From Triplophysa rosa (Eukaryota; Chordata; Actinopteri; Cypriniformes; Nemacheilidae), in NCBI RefSeq assembly GCF_024868665.1, contig NC_079904.1:21807784-21871783 (forward strand): DNA of 64,000 nt. Direction: 5' to 3'. Below are positions 36,951-49,901 of the stretch, one piece after another. Under the pieces are notes generated by a model. That model worked only from the letters and a program-made list of their open reading frames with translations, was not told the DNA's origin and did no database searches. Numbering within the stretch: the stretch's first letter is position 1; every line of letters begins with the position of its first letter. Made by a program: the position numbers and the translations under genes.

Positions 36951-39900
36951 CACACACACACAGGGCAAAGCAGCCATTCATTATGCTGTTCTTCACTCTG
37001 TCCTTGCCAGAGTTCACTGGGCCATTGTGTCAGAACCATTTAAAAATAGGTCTGCCGGCACGATACCAGCGGCCGTCTGAGGCTTTCAAACAACGTTACC
37101 TCATGCATCAAACCCCTGCGGAAAAGCCATCATGACAGCACGAGAGACTGCAGCTCGATCTCGTGTATACCCATCATCCCCCGACTCCCTGCAAACACTA
37201 AGAGCATTACGAGGGCCTCAGGATTGGATTACTATGTTAGGAAATGGACAGTAACTGGGAATTCCTCAAAATAATTTGCATCTTCACAGAGCAGGACTGT
37301 GTCACATTTAAAGCGACAGTCCACCAAAAAATGAAAGTTCTGATGACTTATCCTCATGCTGTGTGAGAACGCCTCATGCCAGGTTTGACATCAATTAACA
37401 ACAAACGCAACAAGCGGTTATTTTGTAGTAACCAATCACTATATGCACCAGTACAAATATGAATTGGAAGACTTGAAATATACCGCAAAATTGAAACGGA
37501 CCACCTCACAATGTGTGACAAAAACAGAAATTGTGTTCAGCAGTGTCAACGTAAAGTTCTTAAATCTATTTGAGGACTGTGGTTTAGAGACTGAAGTTGT
37601 GTCCTGAATGACACACTATACACTACACACTATACATTCTACCATCTAGTGTGTGAATTTTAGAAGGGTAGTATCAACCCAAATGGGATACTTAGCAGTT
37701 TTATACTAACAAACAGTTTCCCAGATAAGGGCAAATGACATCTGTTGGATAACATCAATAAATATCAATTTGTACATTGTACATTCGATGTAATTGTGCA
37801 CTTCTATTTAGGAATTTTTAATGTGAACACACTACTTACACTATTTATGCAACAAAATGGCTTAGAATTGTGCATAAATGCCTTGTTTTGTGTAGATATA
37901 GTTACAAAGTAAAACAGTGCAGCAAGAGGGTTTTTTTTAAGCCTGTAAAATTAAATATTAATATTTTTTTAAATAATACATTTGGTTTATGAGTAAACTC
38001 CTTTGTCGTGACTTTGTAGTATGTTCCTGAATTCATAATCGATTAGCTCTATTTATTTTCTCACGCCTGAAAAAAATAACACCTGTTATACTGTGCACAT
38101 TGGCTGTCACTATAAAAATGGGACTTCAATTGTACTTTTTTTATTAAAAGTTATGCATTTTATATCAATTGTAAAATATAAAAATGAGATGATATGTCAA
38201 TTTTGGCCGTTAGTGATAACTGACAATTATTTAATGTTGGAAGCCGATAACCGATATATTGGCCGATATACAGTATCTAAATATTAATATAAATTTGCCT
38301 AAAACAAACGTCAAAAGTGTAACTACTTTTACTTTAAACATTTCAGAAAACAAGGAACCTTACATTTTTTTATGTTCCGAGCCTACTTTACACTAGTTAA
38401 ATATTCTTTATTTTTTATATTAAATATTCAATACTGATAACAGTAAAAATGACCATTTATCAGCCGATACCGATATGGCCCATAATATATTGTGCATCCC
38501 TATAATAAATAAAAAAGGCTAAAACCAGACTCTAGCATGCACTACAGTCTAACCTTCTCAAAAAACATCACTCATCAAATGTCAAACTTCCTGTTGGTTA
38601 AACAAGCTACAGAGCAAACCCAAACATTACAGAGGAACCTTAAAGAAGAACCTGTCCTAAAAGACTCGCCCTGCTTTTATAATTAGTTTATAATTTGTGC
38701 CACTAGTTCTTTGCCAAACAGGTTTCCCAAACACTCAGAAGAGCTGTATAACGACTTACCGGGAGGCTTGATGGGCGGTCCTGTTGAGCAAGACCCATGT
38801 CATCATGGTTGGGTTTTCCAGGTTGACCCCTGCTGCCGTATCCCTCCTGCAGGGCATCCTGTGAAGACAAAGAAACGATTTAAGTGAAACAAATGTTTAC
38901 AAAATTAACATAGAAACGAGCGACCCCTAAAAGGCAAATAAGGGCCGTGCTTCTCGTAAACTAACAGCCGTTGACTCACGCGGGAATCAAGTAATTAGAC
39001 AGTCTCAGACAGCGTGATGGTAACACCATCCCATCATTTCTCCTTGTTCAGAGCCTCTGTGATTCACACGAGCTGAACGGCTGTTCACGCAGAAATGCAG
39101 AGGCATGCCTGATGCCTGAATTAACGTGCACTGATATCAAGCATTAAATAAGACAATCCACATGAGGGAACAACAAAACAAAACAAAAATAGACCCAAAA
39201 ATGATTGATTCACTTTTATGTTGTTCTGAACCCATGACTGACTGACTTCTGTGGAGATGTTAAGCACAGCATCCAGATAAATAAACAATGAACACTGTAA
39301 AACTAATCCACTGGACTACATTTCAAATGTTCTGAAGCAACAGACACATATTATTTTATTTTATTTTTTGTGAGACAGTTACATAAAAAACTGCCTCTCC
39401 ATCATCTCTCTCATATCTAATTTGCCCTTGCCACTAGCGATATTTCTCTTCTCAGTACGTGGGTTAAAGTGCAAGCAGGGTTGGGTGAATGTATTGAAGA
39501 TGGGATAAAGCCTCAATCAAACACCCAGTTGAAAGCTCCTGGATATCATACATTTCAAACTGTTTCAAGTGCCAATGCCAATTCTCACGTCTTGACCGAG
39601 AACAATAACTAAATTTAGCTAAAGGTAACAATAACGTAATGTTTATTAATTCATGCTTTAGTCCCTCATTTAAGTTAGTGGCTATAACAATATGTAAACA
39701 CTATTTGTGATATACTTAGGGATGCACGATAAGTAGGGTTGTTTTCCGATATCGATACCAGTATTGGAAATAACCACCAATACTACATCAAATTCTGGCA
39801 TCGGCGAGTACTTTAACCCATGTTCCGATCCGATACCATTTTCTTAAACAGGACCTAGCTATGCCTGCTAGCTTGGCTTAACGCTGCAAATAGGAAATCA

Positions 39901-42900
39901 CTTCTTCTTCGCTGCTCAGAATGCAAACACAGGAAGTTGTGTCGTGTCGTCACATGCAACCACTGTTTAGAGCAACGAAGAAAAAATGAAAACGTGCTAG
40001 CAGTATGTCTGCTGTTTGGCAGCATTTCAGAGTCGACCAATCAGCCAGTAAAACTGCAACTTAAGAAAAATAAATAATATTACTGTCAAATGTCTGTCAG
40101 ATAATAAAAATACTCTAGTTTACTGTATGTATTTGTTCATGTTTTATTAAGGGATGAGTCTGAAGCACACCATAAAATAATGCTATCAATTTATACAGGG
40201 CTAGTAGTACACACCCAGGTATCGGAATCGGGAAGGGAAAAGGGGTATCGGAATATCCCTAATGATTAATTATCGGCCATATCGGTATCGGACCATTAAT
40301 GGACATTTTTAATGTTATCGGTATCGGCGGATAATAAAATTTAGGCCGATATATTATAGCCGATAAATTATGAATCATTTCATTTGGTTGAACCACTTCA
40401 GCTGCACGCTGCTCACAGTTAAAGTCCCGTACAGTACTGTCTTTCTGTCATGATCATTCACTTACTGTTATTAGCAAAACATTGTTGATGTAGGTACAGT
40501 ATGTAGATATTTATGAATGTTTAAATTATAGGACCAAAAGCATATTGTTGCACTGAAAGAACATCTATAATTTGTTCATTAAATAAACATTATACCAGAA
40601 AAGTTTGAAAGTTAAAGAATCTTTAATTAGTGTAAAGTAGACTTGGTGCATGATTTTCTGGGAAAAAAGTGAACTAATGGTTATCTTGTTCTCTGCAGTA
40701 AACATTTTAAAATAAAAGCAGTTGTCCACTTTTAGCCTTTTGTTTCAGTCTCAGAAAAATGTGTATTATTATTTAGAAACTGTATATCGGCCAATATATC
40801 GGTTATCGGCTTCCAATGTTAAAGATTTATCGGTTATCAGCCAAACTTTACATATCGGTGCATCCCTAGATATAATATTTGGGTGACAATTTATTTTAAG
40901 GTACCTGTGTTATAGTTTAAAGGTCCAGTGTATGAAATTTACCGGCATCTAGTGGTGAGGTTGCGAATTGCAACCAATGGCTCACTGCACCCGAAGAATA
41001 TAACGTATTTACAAAACGCGCTCTCTAGAGCAGTTTGTCCGTTTAGGGCTACTGTAGAAACAACATGGCGAATTCCATGCAAGAGGACCCGCGGTGTATG
41101 TAGATAGGAATATGTCATTATAAGATAATAAAAACATAATGCTTTATCATGTAAGGTCTTTATACACATCTGAAGACATAGTTATGTATAGGGCTGAACG
41201 ATTAATTGCATTTGCGATTAAACCGCGATGTGATAAAAAGCGATTTTCTAACCTGCGAATCATTATGGGGATGTACAGTTTGATGCGACCCTGCTCGGAG
41301 CTGACCAGTACTATCTCAAAAGCATCAAAAAGTGCTCGGGACGGGAGCTTGCTCTCTCTTGGTGACTGCGAGTGAAGAGAGCACGTTGCAACTCACGCGC
41401 ACAACTAATTTCATAATAAGCCTGGCCTACAGTTTATGGTTAATCTGTCTAATATTCTGTTGGTTACAATGATTTATTGATTTTCTTTATTAAATAATAC
41501 AGAAGATAAGGTGCTTAAAAATAATCACATATTGGTAAAAATAATAGCAGTTAGATTATTTTTCGTGCGTGTGACGGAAATGTAACGCCTCTTACCATAT
41601 TTGGAACATCAGGTTCCTCTTCAATTGTACTGACAGGTACGCCCACCTTACTTGCGTATACATTTGGGCGGTCTTAATCAAATCATACCACGAACTGACG
41701 TAGATTTGTGGGGGTGTGGTCACACGAGGCGTTTCAGGCAGGTCTGGGTGAGCATTCGCTTTTACATAGAATGCATCTTTTGTTACGACACTTTAATTTT
41801 TGCAATTTTACGTGTCTAATACATGCATGAGCAACTTATAACACACCAAAGACACAGAAAAACAAGTATTTGCGCCATATGACCACCTTAATTATACATT
41901 TAAGTACCGAGTAATAATAACTAACTACATGTACTTACAGTAGAGTTAGGGTTAGGATTAGGCTGTGGTTTAGGATAAATTGCATGTAATTAGGCATCAT
42001 TTATAGTAACACTATAGTAAATACATGTAAAATGTGTAACAAGGGCGAAGGGTGAAATAAAGTGTTACCAATCTTTTTTGAAAAAAAGACTTGAGGGTAA
42101 GTAAATAATAACAGAACAATCATTTAAGGGCCAAGCACTCTTTTTAAGTCTTTTGTTAATGTTTTTGTTGGGTTAAGAAAACAGCGTGGAAAATTTGGAG
42201 TAAAAGTGGATACTTGAATTCCCTCGGCAAATACACTTAGGAAAGGAAAACAGGCTTGGGGGAAAAAAGAGTTTGAAAGTGTGCCAGCTAAGGTCGCCCT
42301 GCCTGTAATTCCCTCATGTACACAAACATTACCAACAACTCCCTCTCCACTTACTTCACTCAAGAGTGCAAAGAAAAAAGCAGGGCATTCCCACGCCAGA
42401 CGGCCGTTTGTGTGTGTGTATTGACTCTGGGTCATGGCCAGGCCAGGCCACACACACAGACGGCTGTTTACAGTCGGGCCATTACATCACAGCTCAGGCA
42501 TGTGCTGAATCAGAGGCGTAACAGCTGTTCCTCTGTGATAACGGCCAGTGAGACCTCAGAGATTCACAGCGTCACAGCACAACTATGTGTGATCCCTCCC
42601 TTGCTGAGTGTGACATGCATTTTCTGTTGAAGACTCGAGATTCAATTTAACTCGGCCTTATACCAGCAACGTCACTTGGCGTTTGAGCTGTCAGCGTTAT
42701 TAACAGATCTGCAGAAAATGTCTGGCTTGAAAAAAATTCCATCATCAGCTTTTCCGTTCCCTTTTCAGTGCTGTAGGACTGCAGAGCTCTAGGGATGCCC
42801 ATGATTTCTAAGCATAAAAGCCAGTCCGTAGAACGTGTGTTGGAGGCTTGTTTAGTCTCCATTCCTGCAAATGTCCTCTTTCTTTATACTATATATCTAT

Positions 42901-43875
42901 TTTCAAAAGCATAAATTATGGTCCTGGATGCTAATTGGATGATTTGCTAATCTTGGATCAGAGGTATACGACAATCAGCAGATAAAATAAACAGAAGATT
43001 ATTATTATTAATTTATTGCATGAATGCACTTGTTGTATAATGTCTGTATAAAGTCAGCTTTTACTGTTAGTAAACATTGTAACGTGTTTTTGTGGGCGGA
43101 GCTTAGGAGGAGGCACAAAGATCCCTCTGACTGCATTACTAACGCTAGGTAGCACGTTTTGTTTGCTTGCTTTTTGACAATGACTAAAAAAATTGGATTA
43201 AATTTTGACATGTAAGGTCACTCACTCTCTAGGACCGCGATTGTTTTTGAAAAAGTAAACTTTAACGCAAGGAACCTGGCCGACCTGTACACGCTCACTT
43301 AATGGATCCAGGGATGAACTGACAGGATTACCTCCAGTTAAGTGGCCTGACATCTACACCTACCTGACAGAGAAACCAAGCGTGTATAGTAAAGAGAAAC
43401 CGAGAGCGTATACATCTATAGATGCCTGCGTGTACTAACAGTGGCAAACGTTAGTAACGTTAAATGCATTTACTTGAACACAAACCTGACACATAACATG
43501 AGCCTTCTCACTGTTCCCTCTCCCTTTATACTAATGCACTTGTGACAATTAAAGAAAAAGAGATGACAAACACTTTCCTTTATGTTTAGTTTCTGGTCGA
43601 TAGTTAACTGCTAGTTGTATAACTAACAAAGTTAGCTAGCACACCCTATGCATTCAAAAGTGAATGCTACGTGAAAAATAACCTTGCTCCCCAGTTTCTG
43701 ATTTAGGCATACGTGAGATATTTTTAGACACATGCCCAAATCATAATCCACACCAACAAAAGACAGTCGTTTTTTAATCTTAAATTTTATGAAGTGAAAG
43801 CGCAAAAGGGGTCTATTGAAAAACTTAATTACCTCTGAGGGTTATATTGTCTTATTTGTATTTTTAGGGCTATTA

Positions 43876-43912
<37 letters not shown>

Positions 43913-46900
43913 AANATATATATATATATACAGTGAGGGAAATAAGTATTTGATCCCCTGCTGATTTTGTAAGTTTGCCTGCTTACAAAGAAACGAAGGG
44001 TCTATAATTTTTATGGTAGGTTTATTTGAACTGATAGAGACAAAATATATGAAAAAAATCAGGGGTAAAAATAGCAGTGAAAAAGCATAATTCCATCTGT
44101 GCTTCATGCTTTCGAGCCATATGACCCATTTAATAATGTATGAGTAGATACTGAAATTTACATGAACTAAGATGAATAAATCCTGTACAAATATTGTTCA
44201 TTGTTAGTTAATGTTAGCTAATGCATTAACTTATTGTTAACAAATAGCACCTTATTGTAAAGTGTTACCGATAAATCAAATAAAATATGAATTTAAATGC
44301 TGCTGGAAGGTTGTAAGTTTAAGTTACCAGTTACTAAGGCACTAAAATGAACTTCAAATTAATCTACAAAAAAAAAAAAAAATCGACAAAAATAATTTGA
44401 TGAGGCGGCTATAAAATAATGCATGCATTTTTAAATTTAAAACAGCAATTTATTTTGTTAAAATTGCTATCGGCCAAAACAAATCATCCCTACCAAAAAA
44501 AACATTCGTAAAATCTATAAAGAAATACGATTTTTTTCCATCTTAATATTTCCATTTGAGTTTTAAAAAAAAGTGTTTTTCTAATGTAGCTTTTCTGGAT
44601 GGTAAAGGCATCTATTCTGATTTCTCTTTTAGTTGTTCCTCTGCTTTTATGCAGATGCTTTATAAGATTTTAAACAAAAACATTAATAAAACATCAATAA
44701 AGAAGCTCACGTTCCCTCAGGAAACATGATTTACGTCAGTACATCTTGATTTAAGTCAGAGCTTTCTGCACGATTCTATCGTGTAATAATTGTTTTGTGT
44801 TTCTGTCTGACTCTGAATACAGGCACTGTGTTGGATAAGACGCAGGGTGTGTCTAGCAGAACCCTTCGGAGCTGTTAGACAAACCCACCTGACACTGCAT
44901 GAAAAGATCAAATACTTTCAGGATATTAGAGATCCAAAAAGATCTTTCTAAATCTCTCTCGACTCTGGAGTTTCAGCCTGTTCAAATGTCCTTCATGTGT
45001 GTTTCACAGGCTGTAGTGATGATGACACATCTAAAATGATCTGCACAGGTGTGATCTTTAGTTCCTGTGTGAGGGATGTAATCTCTCTTTGAAGACGACA
45101 CAAAATCAAAAGTAAACAGTGACCCTATTTACTTGTCGCTGATCTCATTGTGCACAATTCCTCATTCTCACTATTGAAAAGAAAAACGATTTGTTTGCAT
45201 AATCTTTCATTAAAATGTCATTTCTTTCTATGCCTCTATAATGACTTTTCTTTTCTCTTGATTATAATCAAGGCCGTGTGCAGCAGGAAAATTAACTGGT
45301 AATATTACAGGCGCGCAACAGCTATCCAATCAAATCCCGATGGATAAAATTAGGTCCCGCCCTACATTATACCCTACGAAATATGGATGTTAAATGCATT
45401 GCGAAATGTGATAGATTTATATATCAGACATCCAATATACACTCATTTTTCATTCTCATAATCAGCGTTGGATATTTAAAAATGAATATAGGCCGACAGC
45501 TAATTGCAAATTGTGTCTTTAACCCACACACAAAACTCAAATTTGGTTTTGAAAGCAGCCTGGCATTTTAGAAATAAAGTGGCCAGCAGATGTTCCGTGA
45601 TGGGGTCAGCTAGCCGCGCCTTTCATGACCAACACACGGTACTAATCGATGATGTCAGGCAAACGAAGAAAAAAGTCAGACCGGGGGTCAGAAGGGGGCT
45701 CTTTAACGAAGCTCTAATGAAAGCCAACCTTTGATTTTACAGGTTGATTTTAACCAGACACCATGCGATGATGTCTCAAGAGATGATGAGAATGCCTGAC
45801 ATCAAACAGGCCTCAGGCCCAATTCACATTGATTTCTATTTTTTTTTCAAGTATTATGCAAGATTAGGATAGTGTGTCCCAATGTTTGAAACTGTGTGCA
45901 ATGCTGGCCAGATGGTAATAGTTCCTGCAAATGTCTGAAAAGTGCACACTCAGGAAAGTTCTGAGAAGCCTTTGACAGACGCATAAACGCATAAAAGTCG
46001 GGTTACTGTAATAGCGAGGAGGGAGTACGGCAAATTAGATTTCCAAATGTGGTTCATTCTCACGAAAACACAGAAACACGGCAGTAATGATTGTAAATAT
46101 TAATCATATGATTTAGCTAGTAACACACACAAAAAATATTTGTGGTTTACACCTTGAACAAAGAATATTTTAACATGGGAATGGATTATTTTTTTAATCT
46201 TACTGCATTTTCTGCTAGAAAACTCTCATTAACGTAATGCGTCTAGCGATGTCTGAGTGCATGACATGCTGTAATTTAAACAATTAAAGTTAAATTAAAA
46301 TATTCTGAAATAATAAAAGGATGTTCTACTAGATGTTCTCAAATTACAAAAAACCTGACAGAATATTAATGTATAATAAAAATGATTAAATAGAGGAAAA
46401 ACTAAGCGTCCATGGTTCTCATCCTCCACGCATATTTGTGTATCTTTAATTAAACGTGATTGTACATCTGCTAGTACCTTCCAAATGGCTAACAGGTTAA
46501 CAGATTTCTTTATATTTCTATATAAGTTTAATAGTCTCTTGACGTACTGTGTACTGTGACAATATTGATAATCATTACCGATACAGGCAGCTTTCCACAT
46601 GCAAAAAATTGTTACTTTTATAATAGTGTAGATCCCCCAAAAATAAAAACGATGTCAACATTTACTCACCTTTGAGTTGTTCCAAATCTGAAGAATGCCT
46701 TTAACCAAAAAGTTCTTGGACCCCATTGACTACCATAGTAGGAAAAATTGCTTGATCATTTTTTTGTTCGGTTGAACACAAAAGAAGATACTTTGAAGAA
46801 TGTAGGACAGCAAACCGTTTTGACTTCCATTGTAATTTTTCCTACTATGGTAGTCAATGGTGGCCAAGAACTGTTTGGTTACAAGCATTCGTCCAAATAT

Positions 46901-47823
46901 CTTTCTCTGTGTTCAACCAAACAAAGACATGTATACAGATTTGGAACAACTAGAGAGTGAGTAATTCATGAAGGAATTTTCATTTTTGGGTGAACTATTC
47001 CTTTAAAGTCAAATTATCTATGAGGAATAAAAACTTCTCTTTTCCTATTGACATTTGCAGAGGGTTACGGTAATGACATTTTTAAGGTCTTGCTTTTTTT
47101 TTTAAGTTTGCAAACAGGTTTGTTTTTTGAGAGTTTTAAAATTCATTTGAGACCTTTGTTTCAAAGTCTAGAAAGGAAAGTGTTGATGAAAGTATTTTTA
47201 AATGTCATTTTTGTTCAAGTTCGAATTAGAATAAAATCTTTCGAGAACCTTGTGTTTTTCCTCTGCATTCTTGTGATACACAAAATGAACAGATTTGTAA
47301 TGTTCAAGACAATGCAATCTACAAGACTACTATGTCACACTTTTACTTTAATGACAATTAATTAAAAACTGAAAACTAAGAACAAGAAATCTATATTTCC
47401 AATGGTTTGTTCTCAATCCTAAAAATCTAAATACTAAAACTTTGTTTATCAGCAGATTATTTCTAGGTTCAATGTTGCTGATGTGTTCATCTGCTGTACA
47501 ATCTCTTCTGTCTGAGACATTGGAAATCGCAGCACAGAGAAAGAAAATGAAAGCGTTTTTTCTCAATCAGCTTCAGTGTCATAAAAGAGAAACTGAAACT
47601 AATGCCTTTAAGGTCCAGGGAGTAAGCAGGGAGTCTGGTAGCAATATGAGACTCACAGCAGTGATGTCCAAACTGATATTACACGCACACCCCAGAGAGA
47701 TCGACTCAAGGCCAGTTTCTTATTACTGCCATCTCCGAGCTATTTGTTTGTGTATCTGTGTTACGCACAAGCTGTGTGTAATACAAAAATGAAGAACAAA
47801 AGATGAGGGTGTACATTTAAGAG

Positions 47824-47879
<56 letters not shown>

Positions 47880-49849
47880 AGCTAATTAATGTTGTGCAAA
47901 CGCATTAAGCATATGAATTCTCCAATAATCATTAATATATATATATATATATATATATACAGTATATGCAGGGTTTTTCCTGCATAGAGAAATTGGAGGC
48001 GGCCGCCTCCGTCAAATGTCGTGCCGCCTCAGACTCTCGCCAAAACTATGTCGGGTGTCTTCACAAGAAATGCTGCGTGCATTTAAAGCCACAATATGGA
48101 ATATTTGGACCGCTAGATGGTGCACTTTCGAAACAACAACAAAAGGCGAAGCTTAATGACGTTATGTAGGAGAGTGGAATTATGGGACATGTCGTTTTCA
48201 CCATCCAGAGGCGTATGGAGATCGCCCATCATGTTCACGGACGAGGTAATGAATTAATTTTATTTTATGTCATCGTAATGAATTAGCTTGCAAGAAACGT
48301 GGAATGTAATGCTACGTTAGCCCGCGGCTGATATTGGACTTTGTCCATTGATTTGGTAGCGTAATGCTACACAGCTTTACCTGTTTAAAACAGTCATACA
48401 GTCATCGTTTAAAAAGTAAATTGGAACGAACCCACAGCATTTACAAGTAACGTTATTGGCTACATATTTTTGTGCGACATATACTGTATTCATAGGGTAA
48501 CTGCATTCATAACTATTCAAATAATCTGTGCATGAGTATTTCGTGTACAATAAAAAAAATGTGCTTACCTGTCTATTAAAACACATGTGAGAGCGGAGTC
48601 TCTGTCGAGTCCAAGTTGGTCGCGAAGCTCTCTCCATTTAGAAAACGCCACGCAGATATTAATCCTTGTTTTATTTCTAAGTTTGTCCATTGCCTCATTT
48701 GGCCTACGTTTACACTTTTTTGGGTTGCATTTACTCGCCAAAGTCACACGGATATTAAGTCACTGATATGCGACAAATACAAGGGAGACAAGGGACGGGC
48801 CATTATTTTAAATAGGAATTTCTCTGGATTTGCACATTCTTGGGAACATTTGGGATAATGTAAGTACACAACTGCATGAAATATATCACACTGTGCAAGT
48901 GATTTTTGGATATTTCATAACAAAAGTCTTCCATATTGTGGCTTTAACAGACTGTCATTTGTAACTGCAGTTGCGGCATTACGCCACAGTGGAGGCGCTG
49001 TTTCGTTATCAGCACACTGAGGCGCTAAAAAGAGTTGCAGAACAAGAGCTGGCTGTGTTTGTTTTGCATCCAAGTACGTTTAATTTCTTAAATTAACATG
49101 ACGTTAATACATAGCAATACATAGCTGTACATAGCTGTGCAGGGGCAACCTAATGGTTAGAGAGTCGGACTCGTGACCAGAAGGTTGCTGGTTCGATTCT
49201 CAGGGCCGGCGGGTAACGACTGAGGTGCCCTTGAGCAAGGCACCTTACCCCTACTTGCTCCCCGGGCGCTGCAGTGATAGCTGCACACTGCTGTGCGTGT
49301 GTTCACTACTCTCTGGATGGGTTAAATGCAGAGGTCACATTTCGGGTATGTGTCACCATATCTGACTAATAGGTCACTTTCACTTTTCGTTTTCACGTTC
49401 AACGTTGGGTCGTTGAATCAGCGTATACTGTACACAGCGAGTTCGCCAGTATGAACGCACATTGCGTTCAGAACGACTCGCACACGAATGACTCATTTGA
49501 ACCGATTCATTTAAACTATTGAACTTTTCAGTCACTACTAGCGAATATAAGAGATCATTGAATCATTTAAAGTGAACCACAGAGAATGCAAGATGTGAAT
49601 GAGCTTTGCTCATTTTAGTCATTTAGTAAGACTGGTTAATTCAGTTGACTATAGTGGGCTGAAAAGTTAGTTAAAAATGAACTATATGAGCAAATAAAAA
49701 CTTTATTTGATTAAAAAAACATTTCTGTTTGGTTGAATAAAAGTAATGTTTTATATAACTTAATAAATGTCATATTCATCTCATTTTATTAGAACTTTTA
49801 ATGTCAAATTCACTTTGGTTAAGCCACTTAAAAGGCACGGTAGGCCTAC

Positions 49850-49901
<52 letters not shown>

